A DNA stretch of 64,000 nucleotides from Trichostrongylus colubriformis. Taxonomy: Eukaryota; Nematoda; Chromadorea; Rhabditida; Trichostrongylidae. The DNA is taken from positions 27,966,716 through 28,030,715 of the forward strand of contig OZ022258.1 in NCBI GenBank assembly GCA_963978905.1. Reading direction: 5' to 3'. The position numbers were made by a program, and so were the translations under genes. The stretch's first letter is position 1; each line of letters starts with the position of its first letter. Shown piece after piece: positions 1-13,100 of this stretch. Below the pieces are notes generated by a model. It worked only from the letters and a program-made list of their open reading frames with translations. It ran no database searches and was not told the DNA's origin.

Positions 1-1188
1 TTGCGCCGTCTCTACAGTTCGGAAGCGTTCTTCTTCGCCACAGATAGCCTTGTTACACTATAGTTTCCATGTGAAAGACTTCTTTTGGGGATTTCTCAGT
101 TTGCACATTACCACTAATGCTGTCTTTAACTCCATATTTCGTCCCATGCTATATAACAAGTTTTTCGGAAGTCCCAGTGCAGCGCAGGTAATAGCAGGGA
201 ATGAGCAGGGAAGGGAAGGTCACCACTCCATTATATATGCAAAAGCAACACTTAGGCCGCGTTCATACTTATCGCAACGGTGTCCACACACACGCGCACA
301 CACCCACATACAAACACACAGAGACGCACACACATACAAGTACATTCAGAGGCAGACACACACTACTCAAATTGTGTATCAATGGGATTCTCAAATGGTA
401 GCCTATGAACTACTGCGCAGAGGGCATCGAGTGGGTACCCAGTCATGGAGCTAGGTGGTGGAAGACAACGATGATTATACTGCCTATGTACGCGTGAATA
501 CAGCGTGCCGCAAAAGAACTGGCGGCCTGACAGAGCATTTGCCTTGAGTCGCAGGTGATCACTACGCAAATCGTCGCATGCTCTCATGGTCTCGAAAGCA
601 GCGAGTGAATTGTGTGGAGTAGCGCAGTTCTTATGCTACAAGATGCACGAAAGGGAACAATCGAATGGCTTAATACCCAGGAAATCTTGATAGGCGCTTC
701 TGAAAGATGGTGCGGCGTAGTACTGAAATTTCTCCAATTCGACGATATTAAAATCAAACCTACCAGCACGATTAAATCGAAAATGTCGTCAAGAGATACG
801 AGCATTCCCAAATAACACCTTAGCTAGGATCCATTTCGGAAGACTGCAAGCAGAAAGCAGCCAAACTCCCAAGGCATGATTTGTTACAAGTATGCTGAGT
901 TATGGGCTAAGGCATGGGGGCTGCCACAGGTGGCCAAAGTTATTAAGTAAGCTGAGTTAAGAAAGAGGTCTCGGTAGCCTCGCGAAGAGCGAGGGTCGCT
1001 ACCTAGTTACTTAGGTGCGCGGATTTCCGTGGGCGCATAGCGGCACTATCACGGACCTCCCGGGGCAGTTTTCCATTCGTTCGTTTCTTGCGTGGTTCGT
1101 CTAACCTGTCATCGATTCCACACAAGCCTCACTACCGAGACCGGCGGCGGCACCCACGGAGCTTGGGCCCTTAGAACAAGCAACAGAA
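1..1188. other. Upstream region without a recognised gene
   Basis: No convincing exon is visible. A CA-rich microsatellite lies at about 287-362. A compact element bounded by inverted copies of GGTCTCGGTAG (about 968-979 and 1131-1142) lies at 966-1143 and contains a small hairpin, CTCGCGAAGAGCGAG. Near 247-270 there is a GGCCGC..TTCATACTT motif that recurs as the end of small palindromic elements elsewhere in the window. The short open frames here have no recognisable domain. Confidence 0.5.
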
Positions 1189-4100
1189 ATGTCCCCACGT
1201 TTGAAAGGAAACCTGAATGCAGCGTGTCGCCAGACAGGACTCGTAGCGAGAGCCCAACATGAGTGTCAGGTAATACGTTCATCATCCTATTTGGTCTTTT
1301 TCTGCTTGGTCTTCTGTAGTTACTCCAACATAGATCTGTTGTGCTTTCTATGTTTCTTTCCTATAAATCTAGAGGTGTTATTCTTGATTTTTCTCAGAAG
1401 TGCATTAGTAATGCAGGGTTGTTGCTCGGGTACTAATTGGGTAAAAGTTCTGAATCACCCTGTCCGTATCCCCAGTATATTCACCTCAACCCATCGGGAC
1501 TGAAGAGAGGCAGGTTTTGCGTGGTTCGCGATCGATGCAGGCCGGCCACGGGCACCGTTGAATTAACTTATACAGGGGGTGCCAGAAAAATTTTTTTCCT
1601 GCACCTTCAACCCTATTTCAACCGAACTTCAGGAAATTCTGACGAGGTATTTTCATCCCTAGAGTTAGGAGCAGGCATCGCTCTATCACTATACTCGATA
1701 ACAGCCTTATGAGCAATGATATCACAGAAGTACATATTGCATAATTCAACCTGTGATGAGCGTAGTACTGAGCGCCAGTCCAACTGGCATCTCTATGTAC
1801 ACTCATTAGTAGTGGGAATTACACGTAATTGCACGTATTTTAGCGATCAAAACATTCCGTTGCTACTGTTCTTGGAGTGCGAAGTATGTTCTCTCTGAAC
1901 ATTAATTGCTCAAGCCTTGTTAGTAGTTGATAGCCCATCGCTTACCACTGCATGTCACATTTACCGCTTTTCGGGAATCCAGTGATGTAGCGGTCTCTAC
2001 CCATTGATTATTTAACACTTGTGTTGGAGTGGTTACTATTTGGGAGCTCACATAGTTCAGCGTTCGATAGTTTAGCGTACCATTTCCACATTACATAATT
2101 CTACCGTTTATTCGTGCGGTACTGTGCGATAATTCAACTGGTGTATAAATATGACAGTTTGGCTAGCTCGCAGTGCCGTGGCTATTACGCTATAGAACTA
2201 TGCAATATGGGATTTATCGATAATTATTATCAACATATCATGCAGTCCAATATCGAAAAGTCCATAATATTTCACCGATGCCTGCAGTACTATGCGATTG
2301 TCAAAGTGGTTTGTCACGAGTGCTGAAGATGCTGTTGTTCCTGACATATCGAATCAACCGATGCTTCTGCTTTCCCCTGTGCTTGAATTTGCCCAGGTTC
2401 TTTTGTAGTTGGACCATAAGCGCAGCCTTGAAGGCATGTCCTGGGTCTGCTGTTCTTGTTTGAGGTGATACCGAAAAGAACCGGCAAAAATCTATATCGA
2501 GAAGATGCGAATTTTACAAGTGTTCTAGCTACCCAAGACTATGGAACAGAAAATTTCGTTACAGCAAAAATTCCACAAAGTGTTGCCTACTATACAAAGC
2601 GACAAGTCGAGCAATGTACGAACAAGCCATTGTATTCTGTTTCTTTGTTCACCCGCTGGGATGCCCAAGGGATTTCCAGGAGCTGACGATTAGGCCGCTT
2701 CCATACTTTGCGCACCGACGCCGTCACGCGCGTGCCTGCGTCACGCGCGTGACGGCGTCGGTGCGCAAAGTATGGAAGCGGCCTAATCGTCAGCTCCTGG
2801 AAATCCCTTGGGCATCCCAGCGGGTGAACAAAGAAACAGAATACAATGGCTTGTTCGTACATTGCTCGACTTGTCGCTTTGTATAGTAGGCAACACTTTG
2901 TGGAATTTTTGCTGTAACGAAATTTTCTGTTCCATAGTCTTGGGTAGCTAGAACACTTGTAAAATTCGCATCTTCTCGATATAGATTTTTGCCGGTTCTT
3001 TTCGGTATCACCTCCAACACGAACAGCGGACCCAGAACATTCCTTTGAGGTTGCGCTTGGGTCAAATTACAACAGTACATGAGCAAATTCAAGCACGGGG
3101 GAAAGCAGAAGCATCGGTGGCATCGCTATGTCAGAAACAACATCTTCAGTTCTCACTCGTGGCAGACCACTTGGACAATCGCACGTACTGCAGGCATCGG
3201 TAAAATATTATGTGGACTTATCTATACTGGATTATATGATATGTTGATAATGATAATCGATAAAGCCCATATTGCATAGTTCTGTAGCGTAATAGTAGGC
3301 ACGGCACGGCGTACTAGCTAGACTGTTATATTCATGCACCACTTGAATTATCGCAAAGTACTTCCTATTACTTTCAGATTACTCACATTGATGTGAACTC
3401 TGCTCTGATCAATAAAATCTTCGTTGGAGATACGATTGTCGCACTCGATGGCAAACCCATTTCAAATTCCGAAGAAATCCATCGGAAACTGAAGGAACCA
3501 TCTGAGGTCCGTATAGTTCCTACATAGAACCTAACCCAGTCCTCGATATCTCAGTCATGCGGCGTCTCACTTTTTGATTGATTTCATGATGTTTTCTCTA
3601 TGTACTTTGTCTTTTCGGTTTTTGTTCTTAGTGTCGAGTTAAGCCCTTGAAATCGCAATAATTCGTTGACCAGGTTAGGAAGATATAGGGAACTTTACAA
3701 TGGTGAGTGGCAGCCACACTATTTTATTGAAGATACACAATTCCAGAAAGTATCAGTCAAAGTGAGACATGGTATGTGGTCATGGTGTGAACATAGATGT
3801 ACCACACTAGAACGGATTCAGATGGATAAGGACACCGACAAGGTCACAGGGAGACCGATAGATGTTTACTTTGTGAGTGCTAATGTCAATGCCGTTCTAT
3901 GCACAATATATAATTCGCTGGGCATGTTTTTGCGTGTGTGTCCGTCTGTCTGTCGCGATGTCATACTCGCGTTAGAGCGCCGGAAATGTGCAAGTCGTGT
4001 AGGGGCTGAGATGAGGACACTAGCTGTTTGGGACTGAAGGTTACAGCGACTGATAATAGCTGACAAGGAGAGTCGAAAGGTGAATGTCACCAGATTCGTT

Positions 4101-7100
4101 GCGCTATTCGTGTCAAAAGTGAAGCGTTGATACTCACGAGTGCTATGTGAGGCATCACGAGGTACCAACGCTGGATGATGCAAACTGATAACTGCTGATA
4201 AAAACCGATAAAATATGTAAATTTCGTGATTAATCAAACAAGGGAATTTAAAAATCGCCTAATGAATTTCTTTTTCCATATTGACTCAGTGACGTTGAAG
4301 CGGGCGTTTGTGGGGTGGAACGGCGACATTTACGATGACTGATCCAAGTTGATGACAGCTGATGAGATCAGACAGGGAGCGTAAGAATTCGAAAATTGCA
4401 CGTTGGTACTCATGGGTGCTGTAGGGGTGGTGTGGAACTTCAATGGTGACTGAAGCTACTGATATAGGCTGATAAGAGTCATTAGGAATTGGATAGAATG
4501 AATCCTGATACACAACTCTAATAAAGTCAGCGACTCTTTTGGTGGTGTGACAGCGAAATATGGACGCGTAACCTTATGAGAGGTCTCCACTTCATGCAGT
4601 TTTTCATACACTACCGTATTCACTGGTATGTGGGCAAATCCGCAGAACGAGCATGCAGCGAATAGTAAGGCAGCCGCCACATATTAGACCTCCGCATGAC
4701 TTTTCACATCCGGTAAACCTTCGAAACTGAAAAGTGTTTCCAATCTCAGCAACTTCGTTGTCATACCGGATTTCTAGTATGCGTTCTTACGCACGATCCC
4801 ACGCGCATTTGTAGTGCCAAGCCCTCAATTTTGGTTTCTCGAGTAAAAAATGTAGTGCGTTTGGAGTAGTGCAACTCTGTCGGCAGTCGTTCTACGAAGA
4901 TGGTACCTTATTAGCCTGTAAATTTCGATGCAGATGGTGCTCGTGATGTCATTGCATCGGATTTCTCTATTGAAATGAAGTGAACGAGTGTGTTGTGATG
5001 TGCAGACCATTTCAGCATGACGTTGTGTGCATCAACTGACATGCGCTCATTACACGTTATTCACCAGCTGGCGGACGCACACTACTGCGCGCTATTCATG
5101 GCGATGTTGTGCAAAATGGGTTTGATCGGCACAACCACAGTTGATGGAGTTGAGTGGAAATTTCCCTTTCTCCGCTTTTAGCTGAGCTATTTATTTGAAT
5201 AAAAGCAGAGAAGATGGTGTGATAAGAAAGCATTTCGGTGTTATTGTACTTCAGTCGCTTTGCATCGATCCCGTTTTGCATGTCATCGGCACGAATCGCG
5301 CGCAGTAGTGTGCGCGAGCCAACTGGTTTAGGTCACCATTGGGAGTTTGAATAGTTTAGACATCGATAGTTTTGTATTCGATTGCATCGATTGGTAACAA
5401 ATTGTTCACTTGCTGAGCAAGAATTAGATAATTCTTACACATTGATGATCAATCCATATCCCGCTTATCGATGTTTATCGCTTTCGCAAACATGCTTCAC
5501 TATTTGGAATTTACATGGTCTAGCGGTCGATACCCAGTGTTGCTGCCAGTACCCCATTAGAAAATGATTCCGAGTGAACCGCTTGCTTTGCTATCACAAA
5601 TATAGGTTGTATCATGATTATCAATGTAGATCGCAGTATCAATAAAAATGCACCATTTCTTGGAAAGGCAGGCAATTCAGCGGTCGATACATCGGCTAGT
5701 GATATCAGCACATAAACAAAATATGTTCACCCAATAACACTTAGCGTCAGACGCTTTTGCTAAAGTGGTCGTATAGTAGTAGCAAGCGATGTAAAAGATT
5801 TCATCCCATCCAATTTCTAACGGTTCTTATCAGCCACTGTAAGCTGGTATCAGTTACAATGAGGCCCCTGTAACCTACAATACCATTCAGGTCCCCGTAC
5901 CCTACAATATCTGCGAATGTGAACATTCCACTGTTAGCCGCAAAAGTGAACTGGCCTTAGTGACGTTTCCCTTCTCACGCTCCTTATCGAATCTTATTAA
6001 CCATTATAAATTTGAATCACCCACCATCAATGTCTCCGTCCCACTTCACAAAAGACCCGTGAGTATGAGCGCTCCAGGATCAATGCGAAAAGCGAATCGT
6101 ATTCGACGACACTTGCCTTCTCATGCTCCTTATCAAATCTTATCAACCGTTATCAAGCTGGATCACCCACCATCAATGTCCCCGTCCCACTCCTCAAAAG
6201 TCCCGTGAGTATGAGCGCTCTAGGATCAATGCGAAAAGCGAGACGGATCCGACGACTCTACCCTTTTTACGCTCCTTATCGAATCTTATCAACCGTTATC
6301 AATGCGAGTCACCCACCATTAATGTCCCTGGCCCATCCTGCGAAACACATGTGGGTATCAGCGCTTTCGGATTAACGCGAAAGGCGAAACGGATTTGGCG
6401 ACATTTGTCTTTCGAGGCTCCTTATCAGCTCTTATCAGTTGCTATCACTTTCGGTCCACCACCATTAGTGTCGCCTTGCCACCCCCTACATCACTTGTAA
6501 AATTCAACGTCCCAGCTTCGCTGCGACGCGAGATATGAATTTCGTGACAGACGGACAAACACACACACAGACACACACACAGACATACTAAGCGAATTAT
6601 ATATACAGTGCGTTTCATAATTATAAGGTCACCCCCAAATTCTCGGTTTTCAGAACACACAGCCAGCCGAAATTTTTTAAAATATTTTTTACACATTCCC
6701 CACCACAGAAAACCCTTCCATACTAGTTTTGGTAACAATACCTTTTAGCCCGATATTTCTATGAATATTTTCTGATTTTTGTGCCGTTTCATAATTATAA
6801 GGTCACCCCGAAGAAAAAGAAGATTTGCTAGAGTTAACAACGCATTTGGAGGAGCTCATAATCTATGGTTCCCTCCTGTTTAGGAACGACATTGACTAGC
6901 CGTTTGGGGAAGTAGAAAGGAAATTTCGAAGAGCCTCACCACAGATATTGTTCCAGTCTTCAACAATTGCCTGTTTCAGCAGTTTGCTTCCCAGAACTAG
7001 AGATTATTGGGGTAAATATTTTTGCAGCGATGTCTTCCTGATCTCCCCGATAGAGCTGAGACCAAGACTGCATGTTATCTATGGCGGAGGTCCGTATTTC

Positions 7101-10100
7101 GGAACTTCAACCACGATTCCGTTAAATAACCTACGTGAACAACAGCCTTGTCATGCTGTTAGACGCAATCATGAAGAGCTGGTCGACTCCAAAAGGCAAC
7201 TGATTTCTTCCTAAGATCTTCTAGCAGTCTCTCGAGTCTATTCTGCAGGTTTCGAAGGCAAGGTTCAATGCAACCTCATTGCCGAAAACCACTCAGGCCA
7301 TCACGGGGAATGGTAAACGGACAAATGTGCGGTGGTACTCACTACCGCAACGCGTGAGCTTGCGTCGCGGTTCGTCGTCAGTGGGCACAGGTTTTCTGGG
7401 AGGAGGGAAAAACTCACCGGCGCGCGCATGCGGCGCGTGCTTGATGACGTCAAAGCCACCGCGCGACGCGACGGTTTGCGATGGCCTGCGCTACAAGTAT
7501 TGCTCTTTAATGAGGATAACCTTGTTGTCACTTCACCGAAGTGATGAGATGGCTTGCACTTTTCTACTATGTGTCTCCCCGCATGGTTATACATGGGACG
7601 GAGCTCACACAGTCTCCTGGAACTTCTACATCATTGGGCTGAGTTAAATCCATACGACTCGAGAGGCTAGCCAATTTGAAAGAGGCCAGCTCTCCCAGCT
7701 GTCGAAAGTCTGTCGAAGCAGCAAAGCTTTCCGCAGTATTATGAGCTCACCTTAATGTATTAGCAAAGCACCAACAAGGTTACCCTCTATAAAGCGCATC
7801 AGTAGGAGCAAGGCCATTGCTCACCGTCGCGCTGCGTGGTGGCTGTGACGTCACCTAGCACGCGCCGCATACGCGCGCCGGTGAGTTTTTCCGTGGAGCC
7901 AGGTTTTCTCCCGTCTCGTCGCTCCGTCTGCGCACTCCGCGTAAGAGAGTGCACGTGGCGAGATACTCGCAGCGTGTACAACGCATGATTGGTACGGAAG
8001 CCAACGTTGATCTCATCGGATAGTCCGACGAGACGGAGGATACTGTGGAGCAGCGGTGAAGTAGAGGAGGATGATCCGTTGTCATTGCCATTGGGGTTCC
8101 AAATCGCCAATTTAGTAATTGCGGAAGCCTTCGGTTCCCGTTGTTGTAGGGTCGGCGCACTATAGCGGCGAATGCAGAGTTGCTACTGTCCCACTGTTCT
8201 CAACAACGATATTTGGCGACGGCCCATATTAGCCCCCACGTCGGGGCTTCCTTCCCTTGCAGGCTTAGGTTAAAATATACACTTGAGTATACATTCTGTG
8301 ATGACAGGTGCCGCTTTCTTCTCACCGATGTCATAAACTCAACAACGATATTTGGCGACGGCCCATATTAGCCCCCACGTAGGGGCTTCGTTCCCTTGCA
8401 GGCTTAGGTAGAAATATACACTTGAGTATACATTCGGTGATGACAAGTGTCGCTTTCTTCTCACCGATGCCATAAACTCAACAACGATATTTGGCGACGG
8501 CCCATATTAGCCCCCACGTCGAGGCTTCCTTCCCTGCGCGCGAAGCGCGCGCGACTCTTGGCTCGTCGCTTTAGCGGCCAGTTAGGAGTTACTCTTTTAC
8601 ACACACCTTAGTAAACGAAGATCTCATGTGCTGCTCACGAAGAGCCTTGCCCGATGAGATAAGAAGACCTAGAGCTCATAAGCATGCCAGCGCGCGCCAT
8701 GATGGAGGCCGCGACGCGTGAGCTTATGCGTCGCGGCAGTGAGTACCGCCGCACATTTGTCCGTTTACCGACACTCGGCCACCACCCTTTTCCCAGAAAA
8801 ACTGGCAAGGCTCCGGTAGATCGGCGCACATCTCAGACCAAGCTAGTACTACCTCTACCCGTCAGCACCATACAAATAGAGCATTTTCAGACCCAAAAGT
8901 ACAATTCGGATGGAATTATTCGCATGCAGGGTGCAACTGCTATGCGAATTCAGTTTCGTTCAATCCGTGCTCAAGAACAACTTTATGAATTGAAGTCGTT
9001 CCGCCTTATGGTGTGCTGTAGGCCTCGGAAACTACTTCATTATTTCTTCAGTGATGTTTCTGCTCTTCCTCGCTGCTGTACACGCTGTGGTTCCAGACTA
9101 AAAATGGTTTAACTCCAAGCAAATCTGGTCCATGGAGGGGGTGCTGTAGGAAGTGGCCCCCACAATCCTCTCCTCGTTGATGATAATAATCTCATGTGGG
9201 AGTCTAGAGCCTGAAAAACATCTGAAGACGCCGAATCTCACGAATGTCATCTAACTGAGCACAGGAATCTTTCAATTTTTTTGGAATGGCTCTCAAACTG
9301 AGCCTAGCATCACAAGATTCCCAAATCTGGGTTTTTCTCTCGGAACATAGATGCTAGCCACAAGACGATTGGATATGTATCTCGAAGATGTATTTGAAAG
9401 ACAAATCTACCATCACAGACTTGCCAGGGCCTTAACTTTTTTCTTTTCTCAGGGTGACCTTATAATTATGAAACGGTGCAAAAAAAAAACAAAAAATACT
9501 CCTAAAAACATAAGGTAAACGAGACTGCTACCAAAAATCGGACACGGGGGTTATTTCAGGTGAGGAATCCGTCTATGAGACTGAAAAGATTCCTCAATGG
9601 AGTGTTGTCGAGAACACATGAAATTCAGGGGTGACCTTATAATTATGAAACGCACTGTAGTAGGATGACGACGACGGTGTTCTTCGAGGCGCGCCTGAAC
9701 GGTATTGAGAGAATGGTTTTAAAGGTAATGCTGGTATCGCTGTGGTTGCGGCGCTCAGCGTGCATGGGGGTGCCTTCATGAACTTTCATTGCATCGAGAG
9801 GCGAAACAGAGCTCCTGATTCTAGACTCACGTATTCCCCATCCCCCACCCCACTATGCTATGCTGCATACTTTTACTCCTGCGCTTACGGATAACCCGAA
9901 CTATTAGCATTCTTGTGGGGATGACGCTATACGCCAGTATTGCGAAGGATAATAGGGCTCCGACATTCCTACAGTGAGCGTTTCCCTAGAATATGTACCG
10001 AAAACAGTGTTTTAACCCATTGACGACCGCGCCGTTTTCACTTGTCTGGCGCGTGGGACCGCGCGCCTTTTTCTCACGCTCGCGACATGGCAGGACGCGG

Positions 10101-13100
10101 CTTTGAAAATGCAATTCTCTTCAAAAAAATTTCCACTCGTCATATTTTCATGTTTAGCTCGTGTAGTTATCCATATTTGAGATATAGGGACTGTAACTGC
10201 GCCGAGTTTTGATGACATGCGGCCACTACAAATTGTTCTTTCCCATCTGGAGATATTTGGAGTTATATGTAGTAGCCATTTGGTGTTTTGTTGTCAGATT
10301 AATGATTACAATCCCGAGTATACCCCTTTATTTTGCTAAGGGCACAATGCCAGCATTATTTATGCATTATTGTTTCAATGCGAGCCCAAAATGTGCTCCA
10401 AGAACCAGTTACCCACCCATATATTTAAATATAACTCAGCAACTAAAAGCTATTTCTATGAACAACCTTTTTCACAATAATGTATATGTATGATGGGTAT
10501 GTAATATATAAATATTTGCTTAGAATTTTGAAAACAATGCGCGAAAATAACTGTGACACGACATCGTGTCACACGGTCCTACGCGGCCAACATGGTGTGA
10601 CACGACGTCGTGTCACACGGTCGTCAATGGGTTAAAGACATCACACATTTGCGGAAGCGCGCAAATAACTTGGAACGATCTGGGGTTGATTTCTACACAT
10701 ATGTCATTGAGGTATTTATTTTGTCACTTTGGCTTGTGGATGGAATTTCAAAACGACCCCATCGTATGTCGACGAGAAAAGCCTGCAGGTTCTGTTAACG
10801 CAAAGTGAGAAATTGCTCTGCGAAGGGGTCATCACTAAGGATTTTTTTGCTTCGGATTCTTGGTAAGGCTGTGGAAACAGTAGTCGGGTCTCAGAACGAT
10901 TACAACGTTATGCTAGGGGTGTGATATGCAGTTGACTTCTATTCGCTTCGGGACCCAACAACATGGCGCCTTTAGCTCGTCCGCATTGCTTCGCTTGCGA
11001 CATGCCGCAGTGCGGCATCTTGAATAAGCGTACACACCCGATCCTCTCGAATGTTCTTGTTAGAACTGACCCATCGTGAGAAACTGAAGGCACTTTAGGG
11101 GCACTGTACGGTGGTCCTTGACTTTTGCATTTCTAGAATTCCTGATGCACCTCCGGAAAGCACCTGATGGTCGAGGTATACAGAACCGTGATCTTGCTAT
11201 ACATAGAGGGTGATCTTTTCTACTATGCATCGAGCGTGCATATTTCTACCATGAGCGGAAGTTTCCAGATCTCAGTCCTTTGCTTCTAACTATGAAGACG
11301 CACTGGCATACTAGCCAGCACAATTGCCTGCTTCTCGGCTGTCACCTACTTCATGGCCTGTAGTTATTCTGACTGCACTCAGAATTGCCGGTTTGGTTCT
11401 CAGCATTGTCTGAAGTTAACAGTGTCTATCAACTTAATAGGTTGCAAAGGTTTGACGAAGCTCCTTCCTTCGATAAAATCAAGACCCCATACCCATCAAC
11501 GATGAGATAATAGCTAAAGAACGCGTAACCTTCAATCCAGCTCTTTTGTAGTAAGATACAACGTTCCAGTTCAATACGATTGAAACGATGAGCGCATGTA
11601 GATATCCCTCGTCGATAACCTCTTGCCAGCTATAGAGCCACGCTGAGCTTGTCAATAACCGATTTTCCTATACCTTGATGACGTGGACGTGGCAATGCAT
11701 ACTGATCCACTTAGCGAGGCCGTAAGTGACCGTTGGCCGAAGGTGCAACCTCGCTGTGTCTCTGAGGTCTTCTCATGAGTGAAAACATGGTGGACCATAG
11801 TGACATTGCCTGAAGTGGGAAGCAAACAGTTAGCTGAAGTGTGGCCGCACTAGCTTCATGCACTCGATGCGAAGGGCGAGAGTGACCATTAGCACTTTCA
11901 GATTGCGATCCAGATGAGCAATGCTCCTGAACTGGGTAATACTCAGCTTGGTCTTCATGTGAAGTACGATGCCAGAGAGAGGTTGCAGGTACTCTATTCT
12001 TACGACACCAAACACCATTCTTTAGCTTCCATACTCTTTTTTTCGTGGATTGCTCAGTTCATTCTCTTCACTATTGCAAGAAAGAAAATTTATGAGGATG
12101 AGGTATGGAAATGAAGGGAGCTGAAGGCAAAAAGTTGACACTTGCGCACCTCATCTTTCTCGTCTGCCATCAAGACCAAGAGATGCATGTGTAGATGTTT
12201 TCGATAGAGCTTTTTCAGCTCTACAGAATGATACTACTTCTTATTTGATTCGCTCAACTTTTTGCTGTTTTTAAGACTCACAAATGCAGTACTCTCAAAA
12301 GTGAGCACTTTCGTTATTTTCTCTTCCTCGCCTACCATCGAGACTGGAGAGAAAGTGCATATACGCATTCGATAGATGTTTTTGATCTACAATATGATAC
12401 CATACTTCCTTCGTACCCTCTCATATTTTAGCATTTAGGAATAAGGTTCCACCTGTTTTTCAATTCAAAATTGCAGAATAAAAATGAATTTTTTGGCAGA
12501 GTATTTTAAGTCATTCGATAGCGCTCTTTTCGCTCTACAAGACAGTGTATACGGTTTTTGTTCGAATTGATTCGACTACATGTGAGGAAAATGCTCGATT
12601 TTGTCGACTTTTAATTAATCTAAAAAATGGCAAAAATCAATTCGAACAAAAACCGCACACATTACTGTAGAGCGAAAAGAGCGCTATCGAATGATACTAA
12701 ATACTCCGCCAGAAAATCTATTTTCATCACACAATTTTGAATTGAAGAACAGGTGGCAACCAAAAAAGCTCTATCGAATGCATATATGCACATTCTCTAT
12801 CTCGATGGTAGGCGAGGAAGAGGAGTTAACGGAAGTCCACACTTTTGCGAGTACTGCATTTGTGAGTCCTAAAAACAGCAAAAAGTCGAGCGATTTGGAT
12901 AAAAAGTAGTATCATTCTGTAGAGCTGAAAAAGCTCTATCAAAAACATATACACATACATTTTTTGATCTCGATGGCAGACGAGGAGATGAGGTGCGCAA
13001 ACGCCTATTTTTTGCCTTCAGCTTACTTCATTTCCAAACCTCATAAATATTAGGTACTCAAAGAAATCGAAAAACAGATTGTAGCATTTTGTAGAGCAAA

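Larger units (their letters stand above)
1270..3377. other. Presumed intron 1 of the PDZ gene, repeat filled
   Basis: This interval contains a dispersed repeat at about 1571-1700 (shared with 17209-17370), a copy of another dispersed repeat at about 1690-2060 (shared with 43960-44340), and a long foldback structure at 2119-3361. No coding exon was recognised. If the exon at 1189-1269 is not real, this is upstream sequence rather than an intron. Confidence 0.5.
6606..9657 (-). mobile_element. Degenerate Tc3-like transposon with double terminal repeats
   Basis: The element starts CAGTGCGTTTCATAATTATA at 6606 and ends with the reverse complement at 9657, flanked by TA on both sides (6604-6605, 9658-9659). 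A second copy of the core CGTTTCATAATTATAAGGTC lies about 177 bp inside each end (6783 and about 9480), an arrangement known for Tc3 and Sleeping-Beauty-type IR/DR ends. Minus-strand transposase remnants are visible: SLRAIPKKLKDS (HTH-like) and AERLQFIKLFLS near the right end, and VEDWNNICGEALRNFLSTSP near 6870-6960, where a frameshift then hides the GGTIDY-like C-terminus. The middle is displaced by GC-rich insertions (about 7250-8850). It cannot encode an active transposase. Confidence 0.75.
3674..9989. other. 6.3-kb PDZ-gene intron made largely of repeats
   Basis: From left to right: a reverse-oriented copy of the CTTATCAG repeat family with CAGA-type microsatellite (about 3905-4560), about 500 bp with nothing recognised, a small inverted repeat (5064-5325), loci with the AGCGGTCGATAC motif (5515, 5679), a tandem block of the CTTATCAG family (5830-6600), then a Tc3-like element with nested insertions (6606-9657). 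No exon was recognised inside. Confidence 0.6.

Noticed and set aside
287..362. CA-rich stretch as a possible CRISPR-like or telomeric repeat
   Set aside because: It is a simple CA microsatellite without spacers or a telomeric TTAGGC pattern.
2456..3092. Mirror-image open frames on both strands with identical peptides
   Set aside because: They result from the long palindrome centred at 2739 and have no recognisable domain or splice context.
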